Shown one piece after another: positions 36,451-44,672 of a DNA stretch of 64,000 nucleotides. The stretch lies in the NCBI RefSeq assembly GCF_020685205.1, contig NZ_JAJERB010000004.1:422486-486485 (forward strand), read 5' to 3'. Under the pieces are notes generated by a model. The model saw only the letters and a program-made list of their open reading frames with translations, made no database searches and was not told the origin of the DNA. This stretch comes from Hymenobacter translucens (lineage in GTDB: Bacteria > Bacteroidota > Bacteroidia > Cytophagales > Hymenobacteraceae). How positions within the stretch are numbered: the stretch's first letter is position 1; each line of letters opens with the position of its first letter. Both the position numbers and the translations under genes were made by a program.

Positions 36451-37338
36451 TCACCCCGCCTCCCAGCGCCCGTTCTGAAACCGGCAGTTGGTGGCTGCGC
36501 CCCCCTCACGGAGCACCCAGTTGCCGGGCCGGCCCAGCCAGCTCAGCGTGCCGTCGGGCCCCGCCACGTGGGCAAAGTCCAGGGAGCAGACGTCAATGCT
36601 GGCGGGCTCCACGCGGTTTACTACCAGATGCTCCACGTACTGCAGCTCCAGCTTTTCCTCGTCGATGCAGCGTGGGTGCAGGGCCAGGTTATGGGCCGGA
36701 CTGGGCATGGCGGCCGACGGATACAGCAGCCCGTCGAAGGCCTCACCGAGCTGGCAGGCTTCGGCAATGGCCGCCGACAGCCGGTAGTGGTGCTCCTGCC
36801 CGGGTCCGGCTGCGCGCGTAAAGGCGCTGGTCAGAAACTCAGCCAGGGGCCGGACGTGGTCGGGCAGCTGATTCAGGGCTTCGCACAGCGACTGTTCCCG
36901 GTCGGCGTGGGGGTCGTCGGCGCATACGTCGGCGTAGCCAAAAGAACTAATGCGCAGCGGCGTCCGGGTTTTCCAGCGGGTGATGACAATCTTATCGCCC
37001 CGCTTTACGCCAGCCTCGAAAAACGGCGGGTGCCAGGTGGCGCTGCAGTAGAACATGGGCGAGCCCGCGCGGTTGGCCCGCTGGTCGTGCTGCACCCGGT
37101 CGGCAGGCGGGTACGACACCTCGCTCAGGCGGGCGGGCAGCTCCTCACAGGGAATGCCGCGGTACAGCAGCAGACCAGGCGCAAACGCGATGCTGCGCAG
37201 GGTCTGTCCTTCCAGCAGGGCCCGAATCCGGGGCAACAGGTCTTCCACGGAATGCTCCCGCAGGTCAAGCTCCTCCAGGGCCCGGATTTGCTGTTCGACG
37301 TTGTTAGTAGTATCCGAGGGGTGGGAAGCGGAACGCAT
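36451..37338 (-). CDS. RES-domain-like protein (putative NAD-targeting enzyme)
   Basis: A 295-aa protein. After about 50 helical residues, the sequence LLYRGIPCEELP, then RANRAGSPMFYCSATWHPPFFE, and later GLLYPSAAMPSPAHNLAL resembles the RES domain. In RES toxins conserved Arg, Tyr, Glu and Ser residues bind NAD+; here Arg60, Arg87 or Arg90, Tyr97, Ser99 and Glu108 are candidates. Known RES proteins degrade or phosphorolyse NAD+ and are usually paired with an Xre-type antitoxin. No antitoxin gene is adjacent. The protein is longer than typical RES toxins (about 150-230 aa). The assignment rests on motif resemblance by eye and is moderate; no other family was recognised. Confidence 0.5.
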   Translation of the reverse strand: MRSASHPSDTTNNVEQQIRALEELDLREHSVEDLLPRIRALLEGQTLRSIAFAPGLLLYRGIPCEELPARLSEVSYPPADRVQHDQRANRAGSPMFYCSATWHPPFFEAGVKRGDKIVITRWKTRTPLRISSFGYADVCADDPHADREQSLCEALNQLPDHVRPLAEFLTSAFTRAAGPGQEHHYRLSAAIAEACQLGEAFDGLLYPSAAMPSPAHNLALHPRCIDEEKLELQYVEHLVVNRVEPASIDVCSLDFAHVAGPDGTLSWLGRPGNWVLREGGAATNCRFQNGRWEAG

Positions 37339-37442
37339 GAAGCGAATCGGGAATTAAAGCAAGGGGATTGGGGCGGATTACGGATAGGATAAAAGCAGAG
37401 CAGGAACCAGCGGCGTAAGGGAGGCTGCCGCGTAAAAAAGCT

Positions 37443-37484
37443 ACCGGCCTGCCTTCTCGTCAGGGATGAAAGTGGCAGGCCGGT
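37443..37484 (-). terminator. Intrinsic terminator
   Basis: ACCGGCCTGCC (37443-37453) pairs with GGCAGGCCGGT (37474-37484). The A-run 37434-37439 gives the minus-strand U-tract. It ends the MBL-fold gene. Confidence 0.75.
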
Positions 37485-37507
37485 GGTTGAAAAAAATCAG
37501 AAGCTCA

Positions 37508-38518
37508 CTAGAGGATATGGGCGCGGTCGGAGCGGGGGCCGGTGTAGCGGCCGTAGGTCCGGCGCTGTTTCTTCTGGCGGCGGTTGAATACCAGGAAGGC
37601 GACGGCGCCGGCCATACCGGCCCCCACTACCCACCAGGGCAGGCGGCTGGCGGCGGGTGGGGGCACCGATACCACGCCGGTTTCGTTGGCCAGGGCCGGC
37701 TCATTCACGTAGCGGCCGCGGGCCGGAATCACCTGCTCGTCGAAGTGCTGGGCCATGTCGCGCAGGCCCTGCTGCAGGGTTTCGCCGTGCATCGGGATGC
37801 CGTGCCCGGTGGCGGCCACCCGGGGTTCCAGCGCCGCCAGCAGCCGTACCGACTGCCGGGCCTGCTGCCAGTCGGGGGTAAAGTAGGCTGGCGGACCGTG
37901 TACTTCCTGCTCTTGGGTAAAGGTATACCAGCCTGATTCAGCCCGGACCGTGGTAAAGGCGTCCCCGGCAATCAGGGTGCGGTCGGCGTCACGGAAAAAA
38001 GACACGTGTCCGGCCGTATGGCCCGGTGTGTGAATCCAGCGCCAGCCCGGCAGAAACGGCACCGTGCCATCGGCCGGCAGGGCCAAGGCCCGGGAGCCTA
38101 AGTCGAGAGGCTTCTTGGGGTACAGAAACGACATGGCGGCCATAGCCCCGCCGCCTACCGTGGGGTCGGGTGGGGGATACGACGAGCGGCCCGTGATATA
38201 GGGCAGCTCCAGGGTATGGGCATACACGGGCACGTCCCATTCCTCGGCCAGCGTTTTGAGGGCACCCACGTGGTCGAAGTGGCCGTGGGTCAGCAAAATG
38301 GCGGCGGGCTTGTTGCCGTGGCCGAACAGGGCTTCGGCGGTGCGGCGCAGGCGGTCGGCCGAGCCGGGCAGGCCGGCGTCAATCAACACCCACAAACCGT
38401 TGGGAGCTGTGCCTTCGCGCACGTAGTACAGGTTGGCAAACACATTGCGCAGGCCCCAAACGCCCGGCACGACGGCCTGCAGCGAAGGGGTGGTAGCACG
38501 GGTGGCATGGTTGGTCAT
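37508..38518 (-). CDS. MBL-fold metallo-hydrolase with C-terminal membrane anchor
   Basis: A 336-aa protein. The metallo-beta-lactamase fold has the dinuclear metal motif ILLTHGHFDHVGAL (HxHxD-H), the strand WVLIDAGLPGSADRL before it, HTPGHTAGHVSFF and LIAGDAFTT after it, and a final His in VAATGHGIPMHG. A hydrophobic segment near the C-terminus (LPWWVVGAGMAGAVAFLVF) followed by basic residues RRQKKQRRTYGR looks like a membrane anchor; this tail is unusual for the family. The substrate is unknown; glyoxalase II-like or lactonase-like activities are possible. It lies 214 bp downstream of the HTTM gene on the same strand. Confidence 0.82.
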   Translation of the reverse strand: MTNHATRATTPSLQAVVPGVWGLRNVFANLYYVREGTAPNGLWVLIDAGLPGSADRLRRTAEALFGHGNKPAAILLTHGHFDHVGALKTLAEEWDVPVYAHTLELPYITGRSSYPPPDPTVGGGAMAAMSFLYPKKPLDLGSRALALPADGTVPFLPGWRWIHTPGHTAGHVSFFRDADRTLIAGDAFTTVRAESGWYTFTQEQEVHGPPAYFTPDWQQARQSVRLLAALEPRVAATGHGIPMHGETLQQGLRDMAQHFDEQVIPARGRYVNEPALANETGVVSVPPPAASRLPWWVVGAGMAGAVAFLVFNRRQKKQRRTYGRYTGPRSDRAHIL

Positions 38519-38732
38519 GAGAGCGGGGCTTTGGTGAAGAGAGAGTGGCAGAGCTAAGATCCTGGAACGAAAAGCGTAGAAGCGAAACAGGTAAAAAGGG
38601 TCGCGCCGTTACCTGGGGCAGGCGCCAGCACACTTCCAAGCGCTGAGTTCTACGTTCCCGGATTGGAAGAAAAGGGCATAGCGGTTATACTCACTTACGG
38701 GCCGGAGGTTGGCAAAAAAAGCCTTTTGCAGC

Positions 38733-40259
38733 CTACTGCTGAGCTTCTGGCCGGGGTGTTGAAGTCGGGGCCTCGCAGCTGCAGAGGAGTTCGGGGCGGG
38801 GCGGCGTGGTTTTGTAGTCGGGCAGCGAGACTTCCTTCATGTACACCACGTCGAGCCGCCGGAGCGGTGGGTGGGCCGGGTTTTCGTGCCAGATGCGCAG
38901 CAGGTAGTTGCAGTAGTAAGGCCGCATCCAGTTGTTTTCGACGAACAGGTAGTTTTCCGAATACTTGCGCCACCGGTCGTTTTTGAACAGCGCCACCACC
39001 GAAGCCGGCTTGGCACTGGTGCGCAGCCGGCCCCCGCGGTTCAAGTCCAGGTGCTGGCCGGTGGTGGTCGTGCCGTCGAGGATGTACCAGCCGTCGTCCT
39101 TAAACACGGCCGGGGCAAACATGCCCCAGTGCTGGTCGACGCGGAACAGGTAGCCCAGCCAGCGCAGGTGGTCCGACATATACCACTGCGGTCGGCCCAG
39201 GGCTTCCACGTTCCACCAGCACACGTACAGCAGGATCGAGCTTACCACGGCCGTGCGCACCCCGCGCAGCAGGCGCCGCCCGCCTTCCGAAACGGTCAGC
39301 GTCGACTCAATCCGGATCTGCACCGGGCTGCGCCAGGACGTGAGGCGGGTAGTATGGTGCGTAAACCGGGACGTCTGCCGCCGAAACCAGGCTTCGAGGC
39401 GGTCCATGGCCAGCGGCGGCAGCAGCGCCAGCACCGAAGCCATGTTGATCAGGAAAAACAAGCCCACGAACAACGTCAGGCTGATGCCCAGGTGGAAGCT
39501 GTACAGCACGCCCACGAACAGCAGCCGCCACCACCGAACCCCAAACGGAATAAAGAGCACGAACGGCAGCAGCAGCTCGAGATAGTAGGTAGCAAACGTG
39601 AGGAAGCGGAGCAGGCCGGGGTAAGGATAAATCAGCCGGCCCCCGGGCATCAGCACCTGATCCAAGCTCAGGGCGTAGTAGATGGCGGTGCCGTCCCGGG
39701 TCCATTCCGGCGCGCTTTTCAGCAAAGCCGTACACCAGTACACCAGTGCCAGCTGCACGATGTAGGCCAGCGTCGCGGCACTGGCGTAGGCATAGTCGAC
39801 AGGCCGCTCCTTGTTCCGACTGTCAAGTGAGTACAGCCGGCCCCAGGGCAGAAACAAGCCCCAGAACAACAGCATCCGCAGCAGGTCGTCGCCGCCCTGT
39901 CCGATCAGGGGGTTGCGGTTCTGCACCGATACCAGCATCAGCCAGCAGAACAGCGTGGCGGCGCGCGTCTGCCAGCCCAGCAGCAGGGCCAGGGCCCCCA
40001 GCGCGGCCAGCAGAAACAGGATGGCCTGCACCTGCCACAGCCCGCTGATGCCGTGCAGGGTAATCTGATACGGGTTCCAGCACTGCTCGTACAGCACCGG
40101 CAGGGGCAGCACGCCCATATTGGCGTAGTGGGCTTCAAGGTCGGTGCTGCGGATAGCCAGGTCCGTCAGAATGACGGCGGCCAGCGCAATGCGCATCAAA
40201 GCCAGAGCCCGCAGGTCCAGTACAAAAGGCCGGCGAAGAACGGCAAACAGTCCGGGCAT
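38733..40259 (-). CDS. HTTM-domain membrane protein (gamma-carboxylase-like)
   Basis: A 508-aa membrane protein with an N-terminal HTTM domain (four-TM module of vitamin K-dependent gamma-carboxylases). Typical segments are LALMRIALAAVILTDLAIR, HGISGLWQVQAILFLLAALG, LVSVQNRNPLIGQGGDDLLR and FWGLFLPWGRLYSLDS. The C-terminal 170 residues are soluble, with DQHWGMFAPAVFKDDGWYIL. Bacterial HTTM proteins have no settled function. ATG 40259 (MPGLFAVLRRP) is preferred because the ATG at 40319 falls inside the terminator hairpin of the upstream gene. It is likely monocistronic or read through into the MBL-fold gene. Confidence 0.82.
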   Translation of the reverse strand: MPGLFAVLRRPFVLDLRALALMRIALAAVILTDLAIRSTDLEAHYANMGVLPLPVLYEQCWNPYQITLHGISGLWQVQAILFLLAALGALALLLGWQTRAATLFCWLMLVSVQNRNPLIGQGGDDLLRMLLFWGLFLPWGRLYSLDSRNKERPVDYAYASAATLAYIVQLALVYWCTALLKSAPEWTRDGTAIYYALSLDQVLMPGGRLIYPYPGLLRFLTFATYYLELLLPFVLFIPFGVRWWRLLFVGVLYSFHLGISLTLFVGLFFLINMASVLALLPPLAMDRLEAWFRRQTSRFTHHTTRLTSWRSPVQIRIESTLTVSEGGRRLLRGVRTAVVSSILLYVCWWNVEALGRPQWYMSDHLRWLGYLFRVDQHWGMFAPAVFKDDGWYILDGTTTTGQHLDLNRGGRLRTSAKPASVVALFKNDRWRKYSENYLFVENNWMRPYYCNYLLRIWHENPAHPPLRRLDVVYMKEVSLPDYKTTPPRPELLCSCEAPTSTPRPEAQQ

Positions 40260-40289
40260 AGGCTGCTGCGGAAAGGGAATAAAGGAAGA

Positions 40290-40356
40290 GAAACGACGAG
40301 AGGGCGAGAAGGTCGTCATCGGGTTGATGAACGGCCTTTTCGCCCTCTCGTTTACA
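40290..40356 (-). terminator. Hairpin terminator of the Ser/Thr/Gly lipoprotein gene
   Basis: GAGGGCGA (about 40299-40306) and flanking AAACGA pair with TCGCCCTCTCGTTT (40340-40353). A second hairpin, AGCCGGC/GCCGGCT, spans 40357-40379. Both follow the minus-strand gene that stops at 40389. Confidence 0.55.
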
Positions 40357-40388
40357 GCCGGCCGGTATGAAGCCGGCTAATCTGTGCT

Positions 40389-40856
40389 TTAGCGGGTCGT
40401 GGAGCCGCTGGTCGTGCCACTGGTAGTACCGCTGGTCGAGCCGCTGGTCGTTCCGGTAGTGGTACGGCCGGAGGTGGTGCCCGACGTAGAGCCCGAAGTG
40501 CTCATGCCGGTTGTCGAGCCGGAAGTAGAGCCGCTCGTGGTACCGGTAGTGGTCGAGCCGCTGGTGGAGCCGTAGCCACCGGTGGTCGAGCCGCTGGTGG
40601 AGCCCGACGTGGTGCCCGTGGTCGTGCTGCCGGACGTGCTCATGCTGCCCGAAGTAGCGGAGCCGGAGGTGGTGCCGCTCGTGGTGCCGTCGTTCATCGT
40701 GCCCGAGCCGCTGGTGCCCATATCGGAGCTGCTGGAGTTGGTAACCCCGGAGCCGGTCGTGCTGGCGTCATCGGTAGTGGATTCGGTGGTGCTGCAGGAG
40801 CTGGCAAACAGCGCGGTCGACAACAGGGCGCTGAGCAGGAAGCTGGACTTTTTCAT
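40389..40856 (-). CDS. Low-complexity Ser/Thr/Gly lipoprotein
   Basis: A 155-aa lipoprotein: signal MKKSSFLLSALLSTALFASS with Cys21. The mature part is nearly all Ser, Thr and Gly in repeats such as TTGTTSGSTSGSTTG, with no hydrophobic core. It resembles the next minus-strand gene upstream (41075-41587), which has the same design with more Gly. The family is not known; it may be an extended surface coat or a linker-like stalk. The repeats make the length prone to slippage. Confidence 0.65.
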   Translation of the reverse strand: MKKSSFLLSALLSTALFASSCSTTESTTDDASTTGSGVTNSSSSDMGTSGSGTMNDGTTSGTTSGSATSGSMSTSGSTTTGTTSGSTSGSTTGGYGSTSGSTTTGTTSGSTSGSTTGMSTSGSTSGTTSGRTTTGTTSGSTSGTTSGTTSGSTTR

Positions 40857-41012
40857 AGCGTTCAGGTGAATTGGGGGTTGGGAGGGTTGTGAAAGCGCCC
40901 GTTGAGCGGCGCGGGGTGCTTTACGTGAGATATTCGAAAATTGCTACATGCCGGGCAAAAGATTCTTTAAAAACACGTTTGCGGCGGCACCGGTTAAGCG
41001 CCTTGAGAAGAC

Positions 41013-41048
41013 AAAAGGGACGATTACCCGCTGGCAATCGTCCCTTTT
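41013..41048 (-). terminator. Intrinsic terminator
   Basis: AAAAGGGACGATT (41013-41025) pairs with AATCGTCCCTTTT (41036-41048), a 13-bp stem with A/T-rich ends. It ends the gene at 41075 (minus). Confidence 0.85.
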
Positions 41049-41074
41049 CTGGGTTCACCAAAAAGCTAGGTAGC

Positions 41075-41587
41075 TTAGAGGCCGCCGGTCGTGCTGCCGC
41101 CGGTCGAACCGCCGCCCGTGCTGCCACCCCCGCCGGAGGTAGTGCCGCCGGCCGTCGTGCCCGACGTCGAGCCGCCCATGCCGCCACCCGACGTCGAGCC
41201 GCCAGCCGTCGTGCCGCTCGTAGACCCGCCGGCCGTGGTGCCCGAGGTTGTGCCGCTGGTGGAGCCGCCCATGCCGCTGCCGGAAGTAGAGCTGCCATCG
41301 GTAGTGCCGGAGGTAGTACCGCCAGCCGTGGTGCCCGACGTCGAGCCGCCACCCATGTCACTACCCGAGGTAGTGCCCGAAGTGGAGGCCCCGCCGGTCG
41401 AGCCCGACATGTCGCTGCCGGTCGAGCCAGCCGAGGAGGTTTCTGCGTCCATCGAGCCCCCGCCGGTAGTGTTGCTGTTGCCTGCGCCTTCCCCGTCGCC
41501 ACCGCCGGTCTGGCCGTTGCCACAGGAAGCGAAGGTGAGGGAAGCGGCTGCCAGAGCAGCCATGATGGTTAGCCGAGTCGTTTTCAT
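41075..41587 (-). CDS. Low-complexity Gly/Ser/Thr lipoprotein
   Basis: A 170-aa lipoprotein: signal MKTTRLTIMAALAAASLTFA, then SC with Cys22. The mature chain is Gly/Ser/Thr repeats (GGSTSGTTAGG units with occasional GSGMGG). It has the same design as the gene at 40389-40856 but separate terminators and leaders, so the two are probably paralogs. The ATG at 41587 is chosen over 41653 because the signal peptide begins there and the shared promoter motif lies between. No function can be assigned. Confidence 0.65.
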   Translation of the reverse strand: MKTTRLTIMAALAAASLTFASCGNGQTGGGDGEGAGNSNTTGGGSMDAETSSAGSTGSDMSGSTGGASTSGTTSGSDMGGGSTSGTTAGGTTSGTTDGSSTSGSGMGGSTSGTTSGTTAGGSTSGTTAGGSTSGGGMGGSTSGTTAGGTTSGGGGSTGGGSTGGSTTGGL

Positions 41588-41605
41588 GGTGTTAAAGGTG
41601 AGGTT

Positions 41606-41652
41606 GGTTGAAAGAATAGTGCGTGATTTTGAACGCCCTATACGGGAAAGCA
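41606..41652 (-). promoter_or_regulatory. Shared motif upstream of low-complexity lipoprotein gene
   Basis: The minus strand carries TTTCCCGTATAGGG, then GCACTATT and TTTCAACC, before the ATG at 41587. It matches the region upstream of the 35189-35563 gene, with 6 bp more between the two blocks. Confidence 0.5.
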
Positions 41653-41915
41653 AGGTCGTGCAACCGTAAAAGCAGGGCCCGAATAAATACGGATTTTCAC
41701 CTTGGCGGTCTACTGGTTACAAATACGGAGTACCCAAGGCAAAGCAGCCCCCGTGGCCTCCGGGTTAGTTTGGGGCAGGTTTGCCCCGTTCTTCGTCAGT
41801 CAACCAGGATTCGGAAGGCAGCCTGAACCCGACCGGGGCCGGCGCGTATTGCGGGCTGGTATCTTTTCCGCGAATACGCTGTTAGTACAGCTCCGGCCCT
41901 TCGTCTGCCCCCGCC

Positions 41916-42323
41916 ATGACTTCTACTCCCGCTACCATTCTGTTCGACGGCGTCTGCAACCTGTGCAACGGCTTTGTGCAGTTTGTCATCAACCGCGACC
42001 CGCACGGCCGCTTCCGGTTTGCGGCTCTGCAGTCAGACGCCGGGCAGGAGCTGCTGCGGGCCCACGGTGCTTCGGCCGCGGTGGTGGCCCCCGAAACCAT
42101 AATGCTGGTTGACCAGGGCCGGGTGTACTCGCACTCGGCAGCCGTGCTGCGGATTCTGCGGGGCTTGTCGGGACCCTGGCCCCTGATGTCCGCCGCCGTG
42201 GTAGTGCCGGCTTTTATCCGCGACGCCGTGTACCGCTTTGTGGCCCGGCACCGCTACCAGTGGTTTGGGCGCGAAGAGTCCTGCATGCTGCCAACCCCTG
42301 AGCTGGCCCGGCGGTTTTTGTAG
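41916..42323 (+). CDS. DCC-family thiol-disulfide oxidoreductase (DUF393)
   Basis: A 135-aa protein with the family motif ILFDGVCNLCNGFVQFVI (DxxCxxC) at the N-terminus, then RFRFAALQSDAGQELL and the ETIMLVDQGRVYSHSAAVL segment, all typical of DUF393. The CxxC suggests a thioredoxin-like redox role, but substrates are unknown. ATG 41916 fits the family start. TATCTTTT at 41860-41867 resembles a -7 element. The gene is followed by a mirrored hairpin spacer and the convergent MarR gene. Confidence 0.85.
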   Translation: MTSTPATILFDGVCNLCNGFVQFVINRDPHGRFRFAALQSDAGQELLRAHGASAAVVAPETIMLVDQGRVYSHSAAVLRILRGLSGPWPLMSAAVVVPAFIRDAVYRFVARHRYQWFGREESCMLPTPELARRFL

Positions 42324-42388
42324 TTGGTTGATTGTTGATTGCTGGTTGTTGCACGAGGCCTCGAATAATCAACAATCCGCAATTACCC
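42322..42388. repeat. Mirrored quasi-repeat hairpin spacer
   Basis: GATTGTTGATT (42330-42340) pairs with AATCAACAATC (42367-42377). The centre is the palindrome CGAGGCCTCG (42354-42363). The left arm is built of GTTGATT/GTTGGTT units. It lies between convergent genes and may act as a terminator. Confidence 0.55.
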
Positions 42389-42832
42389 ACCCTGCGCGGC
42401 CAGCAGAATCTGCAGCTGCCCTTGCAGGGTAGGTACACTCCCAAAGAATCCGGCTTCAAACTCCTCCACAGCCCAGGCGGCCTGTACCACCGTGCGGGTT
42501 CCCGTGGCCGTGAGCGTAACGGCATTAGCCCGGGTGTCGTGCTGCTGACTAACCCGGGTCACGAGTCCGCGGCCTTCCAGCAGGCGCAGGATCTTGCTGG
42601 CCATCATCTTGTCGATGTGGGCGTGGGCGGCCAGGGCGACCTGGGTAACCGGTTCCCGCTGCTGGCTAAGCCAGTACGCGGCGGCCAGCACCACGAACTG
42701 GGCGTGCGTGAGGTCGAAACGGGCCAGGGCCTTTTTCAGCTCCCGCTGCCACAGGTTCGTGGCCTGCCAGAGCAGAAACCCCGGGCTGTCGTCGGGATTT
42801 TCAAATGAGAACAGAGGATTGGCGGAGCTCAT
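42383..42832 (-). CDS. MarR-family transcriptional regulator
   Basis: A 149-aa winged-helix regulator. The core reads LTHAQFVVLAAAYWLSQQ, then VTQVALAAHAHIDKMMASKI (recognition helix) and RLLEGRGLVTRVSQQHDTRA (wing with the conserved Asp-x-Arg), with C-terminal helices for dimerisation. It is divergent from an MDR oxidoreductase gene starting at 43090, so it probably controls that gene and itself from the 257-bp shared region. The ligand is unknown. Confidence 0.88.
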   Translation of the reverse strand: MSSANPLFSFENPDDSPGFLLWQATNLWQRELKKALARFDLTHAQFVVLAAAYWLSQQREPVTQVALAAHAHIDKMMASKILRLLEGRGLVTRVSQQHDTRANAVTLTATGTRTVVQAAWAVEEFEAGFFGSVPTLQGQLQILLAAQGG

Positions 42833-43000
42833 CAGCAGGAAACAACAGGGTTAAAGTAGAGTCTGGGGACTGCTCTGTTGAGCAGCCTAGGCCCTTGGGG
42901 TAACTCAATCGGTCCGGAATTAGAAACCGGGTAGTGGTAAAGTGAGGCGGGGTTACCATCTTCGGGCCTGAATTGCCTGAAAAGGGCATTCCTGATCTTG

Positions 43001-43014
43001 GTAAACGTGTTTAC
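43001..43014. promoter_or_regulatory. Candidate MarR operator
   Basis: GTAAACGTGTTTAC has 6-bp arms GTAAAC/GTTTAC with a 2-bp centre. It lies between the divergent MarR and oxidoreductase genes, 76 bp before the oxidoreductase ATG. A smaller repeat, TGCC...GGCA, lies at 42974-42988. Confidence 0.45.
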
Positions 43015-43089
43015 TATAATCGCGGTTACTATTTTTTTGTGGGCTACTTTAGCTGCCCGCGTATTCGCTCCGACTTCCTTTTTTCTGCT

Positions 43090-44094
43090 ATGAAAGCCCT
43101 TCAGCTCTCCGGTATCAACCAGCCCGTCGAACTCTGCGAAGTACCCACGCCGGCACCCGGGCCGGGGGAAGTGCTGATTCAGCTGCGGGCCGCTGCCTTA
43201 AACCACCGCGACGTCTGGATTCAGAAGGGGCAATACGCCGGGCTGCGCTTTCCCTGCATCCTGGGCTCCGACGGAGCCGGGGTCGTGACAGCCGTCGGGG
43301 AGGGAGCCGACCCGGCCTGGCTGGGGCAGGCGGTGGTGCTGAACCCCGGCCATAACTGGGGCCCGAACCCCGCCGCCCAGGCCAAAAGCTTTACCATCGT
43401 GGGGCTGCCGGGCCAGGGCACCTTCGCCGAGTACCTGGCGGCTCCGGCGCGCTACGTGCATGCCATGCCGGCCCACCTCACCTTTGAGCAGGCGGCAGCT
43501 TTGCCGCTCGGGGGCGTTACGGCCTACCGGGCGGTCTTTACCCGGGCCGGACTGCAAACCGGGGAGCGGGTGCTGATAACCGGCATCGGCGGGGGAGTGG
43601 CCCTGCTGGCCCTGCAGCTGGCCGTAGCCCGGGGTGCCGATGTGTGGGTTACGTCGGGCTCGGCGGCCAAGCTGGAGCGGGCAGTAGCGCTGGGAGCCCG
43701 TGGGGGCGCCAACTACCACGACGAAAACTGGGCTGCCCGGCTCACCCAGCAGGCCGGGGGACCGTTCGACGTAGTAGTGGACAGCGCCGCCGGGCCCGGC
43801 TTCAACAGCCTGCTCGACGTCGCGGCTCCCGGCGGACGCATCGTGTTCTATGGCGGCACGCTTGGGGCCATTCCCCAGGTGCCGCCGGCCAAGATCTTCT
43901 GGAAGCAGCTTTCCGTGCTGGGCTCTACGATGGGCACCGAGGAAGACTTTGCCGAACTCATGGCCCTGGTAGCCGAAAAGCAGCTGGTGCCGGTAGTAGA
44001 CGAGGTGTTTGAGCTGAGCGAGGGCGAATCGGCGCTGCGCCGGCTCGATGGCGGGCAGCAGTTCGGCAAGGTGGTGCTGCGAATCAGGCAGTAG
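43090..44094 (+). CDS. MDR alcohol dehydrogenase-like oxidoreductase
   Basis: A 334-aa medium-chain dehydrogenase/reductase. The GroES-like domain has LNHRDVWIQKGQYAG and ILGSDGAGVVTAVGEG; the Rossmann motif is VLITGIGGGVALLALQLA. Residue patterns for the catalytic zinc are not clear (no Cys in the 38-46 position), so it may be zinc-free. The ATG at 43090 matches the family start; the open frame upstream is non-homologous. It is probably controlled by the divergent MarR regulator and may handle quinones or reactive carbonyls; that is inference. Confidence 0.85.
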   Translation: MKALQLSGINQPVELCEVPTPAPGPGEVLIQLRAAALNHRDVWIQKGQYAGLRFPCILGSDGAGVVTAVGEGADPAWLGQAVVLNPGHNWGPNPAAQAKSFTIVGLPGQGTFAEYLAAPARYVHAMPAHLTFEQAAALPLGGVTAYRAVFTRAGLQTGERVLITGIGGGVALLALQLAVARGADVWVTSGSAAKLERAVALGARGGANYHDENWAARLTQQAGGPFDVVVDSAAGPGFNSLLDVAAPGGRIVFYGGTLGAIPQVPPAKIFWKQLSVLGSTMGTEEDFAELMALVAEKQLVPVVDEVFELSEGESALRRLDGGQQFGKVVLRIRQ

Positions 44095-44297
44095 CGTTTT
44101 TCTGGTGTTCCCCGGATCGACAGCAACCCACCTTGGTAGAGCCGTAAAGTTTTTTTACTCGCTTCGCAAGTGCTTGAATAACAGTTGAATAATTTTGGTT
44201 TTTTGAGGCTGTAAAATGCCTGAAAAGGAATTTGCGGGGGGCGTTTTCTGTTTACCAATCAGCTGCAAGTAAGGACGCTGAAACGGAAGAAAACGAT

Positions 44298-44540
44298 ATG
44301 AAAAACGCTGCGGAATACCTCGAAGGACATGTTTTTGAAGCCCGTCGCCCCCGGCGCGACCTTCAGCCGGTGGTTAGCTACGATGATGCCGTGCAGGCTA
44401 TTGAGCAGGCCCTGGCCGATGCCGAAAAATATAAGTATCTGCTGATGCGGGCCCTGCGCCGCCACGCCGACGACCTTAAGGCCCCGGTAACGCAGGAAGA
44501 AGCCACCATCCGGCCCATGTACCTTGACATGGCGGCCTAA
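44298..44540 (+). CDS. Small hypothetical protein
   Basis: An 80-aa soluble protein with an acidic/helical centre (VVSYDDAVQAIEQALADAEK, then KYLLMRALRRHADDL). No signal peptide and no known domain. ATG 44298 is favoured by a purine-rich upstream sequence (GGAAGAAAACGAT); a GTG-type extension upstream is less likely. A strong terminator follows immediately, which supports it as a real expressed gene. Confidence 0.65.
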   Translation: MKNAAEYLEGHVFEARRPRRDLQPVVSYDDAVQAIEQALADAEKYKYLLMRALRRHADDLKAPVTQEEATIRPMYLDMAA

Positions 44541-44560
44541 TCCTTGTCCTGAAACTGAAC

Positions 44561-44587
44561 AGCAGCCCCGTGAGGGCTGCTTTTTTT
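44561..44587 (+). terminator. Intrinsic terminator
   Basis: AGCAGCCC (44561-44568) pairs with GGGCTGCT (44574-44581), then seven T. It ends the 80-aa gene. Confidence 0.9.
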
Positions 44588-44672
44588 ATAGCCGACTGCT
44601 AAAAATCAAGTCCTGCTGCTTCAACCCGCCGCTGGTTGATTCGTAGCCTAGCCGGACCCGACTGTACTTCCT

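Noticed and set aside
40260..40319. ATG at 40319 as start of the HTTM protein
   Set aside because: It is within the hairpin terminator of the upstream gene; ATG 40259 starts the HTTM domain.
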